Below, in pieces: positions 41,797-49,230 of a stretch of 64,000 nt of DNA. The stretch's first letter is position 1. The number at the start of each line of letters is the position of its first letter. Source of the stretch: Gracilibacillus oryzae (GTDB taxonomy: Bacteria; Bacillota; Bacilli; Bacillales; Amphibacillaceae); assembly GCF_009498735.1 (NCBI RefSeq), contig NZ_ML762431.1, positions 100,178 to 164,177 of the forward strand, written 5' to 3'. The position numbers and the translations under genes are program-made. The notes beneath the pieces are model-generated. The model ran no database searches, was not told the DNA's origin, and was given only the letters and a program-made list of their open reading frames with translations.

Positions 41797-42727
41797 GAAC
41801 CAATTCCTCCTTTTGAATTGTTGTTAAGATTACGTCCATTAATTCCTCTGCCGTAAACCGGCTGATTGGCCGTTGAATTTGAAAAATATCAATTTTATTC
41901 GAAATCTTTGTCACTGTTTGAAAATGCCAGTCCATCAGTCCAGCACGCTGAATCAGAAAATGCCGGTATGTATGCTTATAAAGCAGGTAAAATTGCGCCA
42001 GCTGGACAACTGGATGAATCATGATCTGATCCTCCTCTGTTTTGCTGAGCTCAAACACGCCTGCCAGCGGTAATGGATCCTGACTGAACTTATCTGTAAC
42101 TGGTACAGCGAATTTCATTTCCCGGAAAATAATTGGCTTCAGCTTGCTTCTGTCTGTGCCAAAATGATCCAGTGTCTCTAGCCACAGCTTCTGATGCGGG
42201 TAGGATGGAACCACAATTGGCTGGTTGTCATGGGAAAAGGTAATCGGCACAATATCATCACTTAACAGCCGATAGCCTTTTTCCATAAAAGCACTAGCAA
42301 GTGTCGACTTCCCTGCACCGGAATCCCCAACAATCGCATATGCCTTGCCATCTATTTCAATTGCACTGCCATGTAATGGAATCGTCCTGCGCTGCATCAA
42401 CAGAACACCCATACAGCTGCCAAGCAAGTAAAGCCGAATGCTGTCTTGTTTGGTTTCATCCAGTGGGGAGATCGTAATCTTTCTCCCATTTTCGATCAGG
42501 TATATTGCCGTATCTGGTACATGAAACAATGTTCTCTGCTCTTTCACAACAAAATGACTCTTTGTCTCTCCGAATTCATTCCATACATCCATCTCTTTTA
42601 CTTCAATCGAGACATCTATTCGATCAACAGGACCCTGCACTACCGACAACTCCGGCAAATCAACATCACTCTCTATGTATAAGCCGAATGCATGGTAGAA
42701 CCTTTTTCCAGCTCTTTCATTCATCAT
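41789..42727 (-). CDS. HPr-kinase-like lasso peptide tailoring kinase
   Basis: A 312-residue protein with the HPr kinase P-loop AIVGDSGAGKSTLASAFMEK near residue 133 and LLSDDIVPI after it. It lacks the full HPrK C-terminal motif. In paeninodin-like clusters such kinases phosphorylate the C-terminal Ser of the lasso precursor. Both precursors encoded here end in Ser, so the substrate is present. AGGGGTGTC precedes the ATG; a second ATG follows at once. Confidence 0.9.
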   Translation of the reverse strand: MMNERAGKRFYHAFGLYIESDVDLPELSVVQGPVDRIDVSIEVKEMDVWNEFGETKSHFVVKEQRTLFHVPDTAIYLIENGRKITISPLDETKQDSIRLYLLGSCMGVLLMQRRTIPLHGSAIEIDGKAYAIVGDSGAGKSTLASAFMEKGYRLLSDDIVPITFSHDNQPIVVPSYPHQKLWLETLDHFGTDRSKLKPIIFREMKFAVPVTDKFSQDPLPLAGVFELSKTEEDQIMIHPVVQLAQFYLLYKHTYRHFLIQRAGLMDWHFQTVTKISNKIDIFQIQRPISRFTAEELMDVILTTIQKEELVHE

Positions 42728-42748
42728 GACACCCCTATCTGAGAAAAC

Positions 42749-43204
42749 TTAATGCTGTACTTTCTTGTCCAAAATCTTCGCGAACATTCCAACAACAGTA
42801 AAACTGTTCATTCCTTTGGCACCTGTCACATAATACGGACCACTTCTTAACCAGGCATGTGCCACCATGTTCTGTTTCTCATCTTTGGCAGTACCGAGAT
42901 AAATCGTGCTTTCAATCCCTCTGCGCTCGAGCATCTTCATTGCAGCAATTGCCTGTACCAGACAGGCACTTTCCCATATGGTGTGTTTGCTCATAATCCG
43001 AATAGCTGTTGCGACATCTTTGATTGCTGTAGGATTTGTGTTTGAATCTGCTGCTGTCTCAATTGCCTGTACTCCCAGTCCTTTCGCCACTTTATGAAAA
43101 GGCATGGATTTTAATATTCTGGCTCGTGCCAAATTGAGATATGCTTCGGTATATAAGAGCTTTCTATTGAATGGCAATGAAAGAAATCTGACTGCTTTTT
43201 TCAC
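42749..43204 (-). CDS. Lasso leader peptidase B2
   Basis: A 151-residue transglutaminase-like Cys protease. The catalytic Cys is in WESACLVQAIAAMKML near residue 77 and the His in VAHAWLRSG near 119, with an acidic residue implied further on. B2 cuts the leader once B1 has bound it. Start is GTG after GGGTGAGAAAAAATA. It is the first gene of the processing sub-operon, downstream of a promoter and two GTTCTTT palindromes. Confidence 0.93.
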   Translation of the reverse strand: MKKAVRFLSLPFNRKLLYTEAYLNLARARILKSMPFHKVAKGLGVQAIETAADSNTNPTAIKDVATAIRIMSKHTIWESACLVQAIAAMKMLERRGIESTIYLGTAKDEKQNMVAHAWLRSGPYYVTGAKGMNSFTVVGMFAKILDKKVQH

Positions 43205-43295
43205 TATTTTTTCTCACCCTTGTCGAATAGGATCTTCTTCATCTAATAAAAATTGATTGTTTTGTTCTTGTTAGAGGTATTTTTATTCCTGTTTT

Positions 43296-43311
43296 GTTCA
43301 TTATAAAGAAC
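43296..43311. promoter_or_regulatory. GTTCTTT-type palindrome, site 1
   Basis: GTTCATTATAAAGAAC, just downstream of the expected start from the promoter at 43326. It resembles paired SinR-type half sites (GTTCTYT). Confidence 0.6.
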
Positions 43312-43325
43312 ATAATTACAAACTT

Positions 43326-43346
43326 AGTATAACAAGTAAAGGCACA
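43326..43346 (-). promoter_or_regulatory. Candidate promoter of the B2-K-B1-D genes
   Basis: On the minus strand an extended -10, TGTTATACT (TATACT at 43331-43326); the -35 is weak. It lies between two palindromes. Confidence 0.5.
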
Positions 43347-43394
43347 CAAAGGAATAGGATATTCTGTCGTTCTTTGTCGTATTAGTGGTTTTTT

Positions 43395-43410
43395 ATTCTT
43401 TATAAAGAAC
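43395..43410. promoter_or_regulatory. GTTCTTT-type palindrome, site 2
   Basis: ATTCTTTATAAAGAAC, with a perfect 14-bp core. A half site GTTCTTT also lies at 43369-43375. Confidence 0.65.
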
Positions 43411-43443
43411 AAAACCCTCTGACAATCTTGCCAAAAGGGTTTT
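43411..43443 (-). terminator. Terminator/attenuator after the lasso precursor genes
   Basis: On the minus strand AAAACCCT and AGGGTTTT pair around 17 bases. It separates the two precursor genes from the processing genes, allowing more precursor than enzyme mRNA. Confidence 0.65.
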
Positions 43444-43469
43444 TAAATAAGGATGTCTATTATTCATCT

Positions 43470-43601
43470 TTAGCTTTCATGAAGTTCAATTGTTTCATTT
43501 TCATCTGAGAAAGTAAAATCTACAACGCTCATTCCTGGACCCAACATTGTTTGCTTTACGTCAAGTACTTCTAATTGTGGTGCTTGCCATTCCTGCTTCA
43601 T
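43470..43601 (-). CDS. Lasso peptide precursor A1 (paeninodin-like)
   Basis: A 43-residue precursor. The leader MKQEWQAPQLEVLDVKQTM has the WxxPxL recognition motif and Thr at the next-to-last position. Cutting there gives a 24-residue core: ring part LGPGMSVVD, closed by Asp9, then tail FTFSDENETIELHES. The core ends in Ser, the target of the cluster's kinase. GGTGGTGATATAA precedes the ATG. If cutting were one residue later, Gly1-Asp8 would form the ring. It is one of two related precursors. Confidence 0.92.
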   Translation of the reverse strand: MKQEWQAPQLEVLDVKQTMLGPGMSVVDFTFSDENETIELHES

Positions 43602-43705
43602 TTATATCACCACCATTCCACTTAAGAATTCTATGAATAATTCCCGTAAAATATCCCTGATTCAGCATCATATGTTTTTCTATCTGTTTATCAAAATCCT
43701 GATTC

Positions 43706-43837
43706 TTAGCTGTCATGTAGTTCTACAGTTTCGTCATGATCTACAAATGTTAAATCAACAACATCAGATCCTGGCCCCATCATTGTTTGCTTTACATCAA
43801 GCACTTCCAATTGTGGTACTTTCCATTCTTGTTTCAT
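43706..43837 (-). CDS. Lasso peptide precursor A2 (paeninodin-like)
   Basis: A 43-residue precursor whose leader (MKQEWKVPQLEVLDVKQTM) differs from A1 at two positions. The core reads MGPGSDVVD (ring, Asp9) then LTFVDHDETVELHDS, again ending in Ser. GGAGGTGATAAG gives a strong ribosome site. Its first 41 bases overlap the 3' end of the cyclase gene in another frame. Tail acidity and the GPG turn match paeninodin. Too short for routine ORF calling. Confidence 0.92.
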   Translation of the reverse strand: MKQEWKVPQLEVLDVKQTMMGPGSDVVDLTFVDHDETVELHDS

Positions 43838-45767
43838 TCTTATCACCTCCTTTTGTTAGCATTCTTTTTAAGAAGCGGTACACAATTAATGCCCGCATCA
43901 TGACTCGGTATTCCGGGTCAAATGCCTTTTCCACTTGCGGACCTGTTTCCATTTTGATTAATATTTCATTTAATATGTCTATATTTAAATAAGCAGAACA
44001 AATCGGATCATTGACTAATTGTTTTAACTCTTCCAGATAAATACTCCAAACCGGCTTCATCCGGTAAAGCCAATCTGCTGCCTGGATTCCACGGACTTTT
44101 TGATTCAGCCTGACTTTATCAGGCAAATATCCTTTCGTTCCTTTTCGGATCAAGGCACGATCCAAACCATCACTAACAAACTGATCATCAGGTAAAGACA
44201 GACAAAATTGAATGACACGTAAATCACTTGTTGGATCGCGGTCCCACATGCCATAATGTAATGACATCTTAGAAGCTGATGTACCTGTTACATTCCATAT
44301 ATACGCTTGTCTAAAATGCTTCTCTCTAATCTCGGTAGCACTCAATCCTTCTGAGTTCAAATCACTGATTCTTTCAAAAGCATTTGTCTTTGCAGCAAAA
44401 GTGTCGTTGATGAGCTGTGGAAAGATATATGGACCCTTCGTAGGTCCTAAAAATGGAAACGCCCTTTTGCTAAGCACAGACAATACTCGTTTCTGACTCA
44501 CTGATTGATGGCTGCTGTATAACTTTACTTCTTTAAAAAGTTTCAGCCATTTAAACTGGCGCATTAATTTGCTGTAATAGTCCAATGCTTTCCCCCCTGA
44601 TATGGTGAAGTTACCTCTTGCGCCGTTTAATAATACCTTTACTCCATCATTTGCGGCTTGCTCATGGATTCCCTTCACCCAAAAAGAGTTTTCAAAAAAC
44701 TTATACGGCATTTCCATAATGTCTAACCAATCATCAATTTCCGATAAAGGGTTTTTTCCATCAAACGAATAGTAATTCGCTTTTATGCCACCAATATAAT
44801 CCACCGTACTTTTGATATACTCACTTTCATTTGCCAGCATATGGGCTGGTGTCCAATCTTCAAATTGCTCGTCAGGTATGTAACTGTATGTATTAAATTC
44901 TCTGTTTTGTTGTCTAAGTGTTTTGCTGGCAAAGCCCACAACGGAACCTGAATCTAAGCCACCACTTAATTGGGAGCCTACTGGTCCTATGGAACGTAAT
45001 CGTACATCCACTGCTTTCTGGAACACTTCCTGAAATGCTTCAACATACTCTTCATCTTTCTTAAATCTTATTTGCTTGTCATGTTGTAGTGGATAATAAC
45101 GTTTGACTGTTGTATGATCACGAGTAACTGTGATGCTGTGTGATGGTGGAATTTGCTTGATGCTCTCTATTACTGTTAAATTGGGGTCAACTACGTCTAT
45201 AATCTCTGGGATAGCTAAATATTCAGCCAGCCATGTTTCATTCAGGGTATTTTTAACATATGGTAATTGTAATAATGGTTTGATCGTGGTGCAGAATGCA
45301 AAGTGCTCTGTATCGTTATAATAATAGAGTGTTCTCATTCCGGAGAAATCTCTTGCTCCGAAAATTTTTTGCTGTCTTTCGTCCCAGATTATGAAGGCGA
45401 AATCGCCAATAAGGTAATTTGGGGTTGAATCGCCCCATTTGCAGTAGGCTAGCAGGATTAATTGGCTGTCTGTTATGGTTTTTCTATTGATTTTTTTGAT
45501 CTGTAAGTGATCAAATAATTCTTGACGATTGTCTAGGATTGCGTCAGCTGTGATTGCTATTTGGCGTTCGCTATCATAAAAAGGTAATATCTCATTTACT
45601 GATTCAGGTGTAATCCAACGAGCTGAACAGCCAAGACAAATAGTATCATCATACCATACAGAAGTCTTATCTGCTGATGGATGATTAAAGTGGTTTATCA
45701 TCATGTTACAGTGATCAATATTTATAGGCTGCTGATTATAATTTATGATTCCCGCAATTTCACTCAT
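43797..45767 (-). CDS. Lasso cyclase (asparagine-synthetase-like C protein)
   Basis: A 656-residue protein of the asparagine synthetase B fold. The N-terminal region lacks the Cys2 of a working glutaminase (it reads MSEIAGIINYN). The ATP-pyrophosphatase half has SQLSGGLDSGSVVGFA near residue 258. Lasso cyclases use this site to activate the ring Asp/Glu and form the isopeptide bond. The start at 45767 follows GAGGGATCAC; the ATG 12 bases upstream overlaps that site. It is coupled to precursor A2 by overlap. Confidence 0.95.
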   Translation of the reverse strand: MSEIAGIINYNQQPINIDHCNMMINHFNHPSADKTSVWYDDTICLGCSARWITPESVNEILPFYDSERQIAITADAILDNRQELFDHLQIKKINRKTITDSQLILLAYCKWGDSTPNYLIGDFAFIIWDERQQKIFGARDFSGMRTLYYYNDTEHFAFCTTIKPLLQLPYVKNTLNETWLAEYLAIPEIIDVVDPNLTVIESIKQIPPSHSITVTRDHTTVKRYYPLQHDKQIRFKKDEEYVEAFQEVFQKAVDVRLRSIGPVGSQLSGGLDSGSVVGFASKTLRQQNREFNTYSYIPDEQFEDWTPAHMLANESEYIKSTVDYIGGIKANYYSFDGKNPLSEIDDWLDIMEMPYKFFENSFWVKGIHEQAANDGVKVLLNGARGNFTISGGKALDYYSKLMRQFKWLKLFKEVKLYSSHQSVSQKRVLSVLSKRAFPFLGPTKGPYIFPQLINDTFAAKTNAFERISDLNSEGLSATEIREKHFRQAYIWNVTGTSASKMSLHYGMWDRDPTSDLRVIQFCLSLPDDQFVSDGLDRALIRKGTKGYLPDKVRLNQKVRGIQAADWLYRMKPVWSIYLEELKQLVNDPICSAYLNIDILNEILIKMETGPQVEKAFDPEYRVMMRALIVYRFLKRMLTKGGDKNETRMESTTIGSA

Positions 45768-45805
45768 GTGATCCCTCATTAATTGAATATTTTCTATCTA
45801 TTAAG

Positions 45806-46993
45806 CTATTGGCTCCTACTCACTCTTAATCGCCGATATGCCCAGATGAAAGGGCGTAATGGAAAGTATAGGAAATGCAAAGGTTTTGGTAATGGTAATA
45901 CTTGAGCATCAACAGAAGTAGGATAAAATCGTTTCAGTACCGCTAAAAACTTATATTTTCTAGTTCTTAACATACTTCTATATCTTTTAAAGAGTTTAAT
46001 ATGATATGTAGAGCTTTCTTTTGTATATGGCAATATACCCTGATTAATAAAATATACAGCCTTTTGAGCTAATTTGATTTGATGTTTATTATCAATAATT
46101 ATTTCGTTCATTTTACTATTGAGTTTAGTTTCAAAGAAAAATTCACATAGATTGACAGCTTGCCCAGCAGATGAGCATGCTTTATACTTATTTAATATTT
46201 TTGATAAATGTAAATAATTTAAATCTTTCTTTACATATTTTTCGATATCTACTAACCACTTTAATCTAGTCCATCCATGTCTAGCACCATGAGTTACTAG
46301 ATGAAAGAATAGATCTTCATTTCCAAGAAAGTAAACAGGTGTACCAGCAATATAACTTGTGTTTTTACGTTTCCATAAATCTTTAAATTTCGGTTCTGGT
46401 CCAGTTTTAAGATTAAAGTATAAATGTACTTCCACTTGGATATTCCTTTCTGGATGGAGGAAAGAAAGATGTTGAACTACATGTTTCCAAATATTAAAGA
46501 ATCTAAGAAAATCATTCTCTAATTGATAACCTAAACTATAAAAAACCTCTTCTACTTTTTCTATTTCATTACTCGGTACTAATATATCTAAATCCTTAGA
46601 CGTACGTTTGGAGATATCTCCATATAGGAAGTCTGCCAGTACTGGACCTTTTAGGACGAGAGATTGGATATTATTATGTGCTAGAGTTTGACAGACTGTT
46701 CCCATTTCTGCTGTTAACTCCAACATCTTCATCGTATTCTTCATACCGAGTTCTTTAAGAGTATCTATTACAAAGTCAGGAACTTCCTTAATGCCTCTAT
46801 TGATGATATTTTCATAGATTATAGGAAAGACGCGATGATGCTTTGCTAAGTTTATAAACTCGTTCCAATCAACATCAACTAATAATCCATTATTTTCGGC
46901 TAAATAATTTGGTGTATTGTCAAGTTTTAAAATTCCTATTAACAGTCTCAGCTCTTTGGAAAACGAATTAAGTTGAGGTTCATTATTCAGCAT
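45806..46993 (-). CDS. Nucleotidyltransferase-family tailoring protein of the lasso cluster
   Basis: A 395-residue protein. Residues 90-150 hold LVLKGPVLADFLYGDISKR and KDLDILVPSNE, the pattern of the NTP_transf_5 (MNT-like) family. Homologues occur in pseudomycoidin-type lasso clusters, where the PsmN protein has been reported to add hexoses to the phosphorylated peptide. A similar sugar-adding or nucleotidyl-transferring role is inferred. The ATG lies nine bases after GAAGGAG. It is the first gene of the operon, behind a GTTCTTT palindrome. Confidence 0.82.
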   Translation of the reverse strand: MLNNEPQLNSFSKELRLLIGILKLDNTPNYLAENNGLLVDVDWNEFINLAKHHRVFPIIYENIINRGIKEVPDFVIDTLKELGMKNTMKMLELTAEMGTVCQTLAHNNIQSLVLKGPVLADFLYGDISKRTSKDLDILVPSNEIEKVEEVFYSLGYQLENDFLRFFNIWKHVVQHLSFLHPERNIQVEVHLYFNLKTGPEPKFKDLWKRKNTSYIAGTPVYFLGNEDLFFHLVTHGARHGWTRLKWLVDIEKYVKKDLNYLHLSKILNKYKACSSAGQAVNLCEFFFETKLNSKMNEIIIDNKHQIKLAQKAVYFINQGILPYTKESSTYHIKLFKRYRSMLRTRKYKFLAVLKRFYPTSVDAQVLPLPKPLHFLYFPLRPFIWAYRRLRVSRSQ

Positions 46994-47091
46994 CCATCTT
47001 CACTCCTTCTTATAGCATAAAATAGTCCCTGCATGTTAACTTGCAATAATCACTATAGCTTCCAAGTTTCGTTTTTTATAATTTACAAATA

Positions 47092-47107
47092 GTTCTTTAA
47101 AAAGAAC
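47092..47107. promoter_or_regulatory. GTTCTTT-type palindrome, site 3
   Basis: GTTCTTTAAAAAGAAC, 99 bases upstream of the first lasso gene. Same layout as the sites at 43296 and 43395. Confidence 0.65.
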
Positions 47108-47124
47108 ACGAAGATCTAATTATA

Positions 47125-47155
47125 CCATGCCTAAATAGAAGCATGGCTTTTTATT
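47125..47155 (+). terminator. Hairpin with T-run on the plus strand
   Basis: CCATGC and GCATGG flank ten bases, then CTTTTTATTTT follows. No plus-strand gene lies directly upstream, so it may end an unseen short RNA or an antisense transcript. Confidence 0.5.
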
Positions 47156-47334
47156 TTTTCATTTAACTTAATCAAGAGTTTATAAAGGTCTTAAGGAATT
47201 TGAATTTATTTATAAGATTATAATATCAAAAAATACCAATAATAACAACTAAATCAGGAGATTAGAATTAATATAGTTTTTGGAATTTTCGACCCATTAA
47301 TTCACAACCCACACTGCAGTTGGTGTTCATTTTA

Positions 47335-47631
47335 ATGTCATCCTATGACAATAAATGTATGAAACATAAAGTGAATAAACGTTTAACTGTTGATCAAGCA
47401 ATTGGACTCCATATTAGACATCGCAGAGAAGACTTAGGGTATACACGAGAAAAAGTTGCGGACAAAACCGGGCTGAGTATTAATGGTATTGATAAGATTG
47501 AAAAAGGAAAGGTAAATCCTTTAAATTCCAGTATTATAAAAATATGCAACGCGTTAGACATGGAGGCAAATGAAATCCAGCAAATTTTCACCGCTTATAC
47601 CAACATTGATACTGAGCCCAACAAAAAGTAA
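47335..47631 (+). CDS. Small XRE-family regulator
   Basis: About 98 residues. The helix-turn-helix reads HIRHRREDLGYTREKVADKTGLSING with IEKGKVNP following, and the C-terminus is a short tail. No good ribosome site distinguishes the ATG at 47335 from that at 47359 or a GTG at 47320. It ends 15 bases before the ComK-like gene, suggesting an operon. SinR-like XRE proteins bind GTTCTYT sites, three paired copies of which flank the neighbouring lasso genes; a link is inference. Confidence 0.75.
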   Translation: MSSYDNKCMKHKVNKRLTVDQAIGLHIRHRREDLGYTREKVADKTGLSINGIDKIEKGKVNPLNSSIIKICNALDMEANEIQQIFTAYTNIDTEPNKK

Positions 47632-47646
47632 TGAAAAGGGATTGCT

Positions 47647-48090
47647 ATGTACCGAATAACGAAAAAGACATTAGCTATTACACCTTATTATGACCTTCAC
47701 TTTCAATCAAAAGTAGTAGAAACAGAAAAAGAGGTGCTTTCAACCGATGCACCTCTACAAATCATCCAGGAAAACTGCCTCCACTATGGGGCAAGCTATG
47801 AAGGACGTAAACAATCTGTTCGCCATCATTTGCCTTTCTTCCAAAAAACCCCTATCCCTATTCATCCTGCTCACAACATTTATTGTTTTCCAACTAAATC
47901 ACCGAGAAGTTATGATTGCTATTGGCTTTTTTATGCTCATATTTACAAAATTAATGCTGGTGATTATGATAGTTCTGTTATCCATTTCACTAATGGCCTG
48001 CAACTTATCCTTGCAGAGTCTTTTCATTCTTTACAAAATCAATATGATAGAACTAGTATTTGTAAAGTGGTGTTTCAATCACTAGAGTGA
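47647..48090 (+). CDS. ComK-like transcription factor (short)
   Basis: A 147-residue protein with ComK family blocks: CLHYGASYEGRKQSV near residue 47, the PIPIHPAHNIYCFPTKSP block and YRTSICK-like YDRTSICKVVFQSL at the end. ComK of Bacillus subtilis is about 190 residues and activates competence genes; this one lacks part of both ends. It may be a ComK paralogue (as in Bacillales with two copies) or a diverged regulator. It follows the XRE gene by 15 bases. Confidence 0.78.
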   Translation: MYRITKKTLAITPYYDLHFQSKVVETEKEVLSTDAPLQIIQENCLHYGASYEGRKQSVRHHLPFFQKTPIPIHPAHNIYCFPTKSPRSYDCYWLFYAHIYKINAGDYDSSVIHFTNGLQLILAESFHSLQNQYDRTSICKVVFQSLE

Positions 48091-48127
48091 GGTTGCGAGA
48101 TCTGCATCAATTCAAAGCTCCCCCGCA

Positions 48128-48162
48128 GGTAGCCAGATTTAGCTTTATTAAATCTGGCTACC
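48128..48162. repeat. 14-bp perfect hairpin after the ComK-like gene
   Basis: GGTAGCCAGATTTA and TAAATCTGGCTACC pair perfectly around a 7-base loop. There is no T-run on either strand, but it lies between convergent genes and could terminate both weakly or stabilise 3' ends. Confidence 0.7.
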
Positions 48163-48201
48163 CATAGGAGAGCATATCATAGGTCCAGCGGGTAATTGTA
48201 T

Positions 48202-49230
48202 TTACTCTTTCAGCTTATAATAATCTACATACCAATCTGCAAATTTCTGCAGACCTTCTTCAATCGTAGTTTCCGGTTTAAAGCCCACTACTTTTTGCAA
48301 TTGCTCTGTCGAAGCATAAGTAGCTGGTACATCACCTGGCTTAATAGGTTCAAAGATTTTTTCAAATTGTATTTCTTTTTCTAGAGCTTTACTTAAGGCC
48401 TTTTCCAATGTTTCAATAAACACCATCAACTTTTCTGGGCTATTGTTTCCGATGTTAAATACCTTGTGTTGAACATCCCCTTCAGGTGGATTATTTAATA
48501 ATCGTTCAATTCCCTCCACGATATCATCAATATAAGTAAAATCCCGATAAAGGTCATTCTCAAAATCACCATTATTAAATATCTTAATTGGCTCACCAGC
48601 AAAGTACTTATTTGCAAATCCAAAATAGGCCATATCTGGTCGCCCCATTGGACCGTAAACCGTAAAGAACCGAAGCCCTGTTGCTGGAATTTTATAAAGA
48701 TGGCTATACGTATGAGCCATCAATTCATTTGATTTCTTAGTAGACGCATATAGTGATACTGGATTGTCTACAAAATCTGTTTCTTCAAATGGAACCTTTT
48801 TATTGGCACCGTAAACTGAACTAGATGAAGCATATACAAGATGATCCACTGGATGATATCTGCAAGCCTCAAGGATATTATAAAAGCCAATGATATTACT
48901 TTGAATATAGACATCCGGGTTCTCTATTGAATACCTTACTCCTGCTTGAGCAGCTAGGTTTACTACTACATTAGGCTTGTACTCTTCAAAGGCCTTCATA
49001 ACTAAATCCTTATCTGATATGTCACCTTTAATAAAAGTAAACTTCTCATAAGGCTCCAAATTCCCTAAACGAGAATGTTTAAGGTTCACATCATAGTAAT
49101 CATTAACGTTATCAATGCCAATCACGTGGCAACCCTGTTCCAGTAGTTTTCTTGATAGGTAGTATCCAATAAAACCAGCTGCTCCAGTGATTAGGTAGGT
49201 ATCTCTAGGATCAAGAGTTTTGTAATTCAA
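48202..49230 (-). CDS. UDP-glucuronate 4-epimerase-like protein
   Basis: A 342-residue extended SDR. The NAD motif is GAAGFIGYYL near residue 15, the catalytic YASTK near 162 and the sugar-binding RFFTVYGPMGRPDMAYF near 190, the last being typical of UDP-GlcA 4-epimerases (LpsL/Cap1J type). It would convert UDP-glucuronate to UDP-galacturonate. Start is TTG, overlapping the UDP-glucose dehydrogenase gene by 20 bases, which supplies its substrate. It ends the polysaccharide locus on this side. Confidence 0.9.
   Translation of the reverse strand: MNYKTLDPRDTYLITGAAGFIGYYLSRKLLEQGCHVIGIDNVNDYYDVNLKHSRLGNLEPYEKFTFIKGDISDKDLVMKAFEEYKPNVVVNLAAQAGVRYSIENPDVYIQSNIIGFYNILEACRYHPVDHLVYASSSSVYGANKKVPFEETDFVDNPVSLYASTKKSNELMAHTYSHLYKIPATGLRFFTVYGPMGRPDMAYFGFANKYFAGEPIKIFNNGDFENDLYRDFTYIDDIVEGIERLLNNPPEGDVQHKVFNIGNNSPEKLMVFIETLEKALSKALEKEIQFEKIFEPIKPGDVPATYASTEQLQKVVGFKPETTIEEGLQKFADWYVDYYKLKE

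Noticed and set aside
43633..43992. 119-codon plus-strand ORF across the lasso precursor region
   Set aside because: It is antisense to precursor A2 and the cyclase 3' end, both of which have ribosome sites and family motifs.
47747..48085. 112-codon plus-strand ORF with hydrophobic stretches
   Set aside because: It is an out-of-frame reading of the ComK-like gene, which shows clear family blocks in its own frame.
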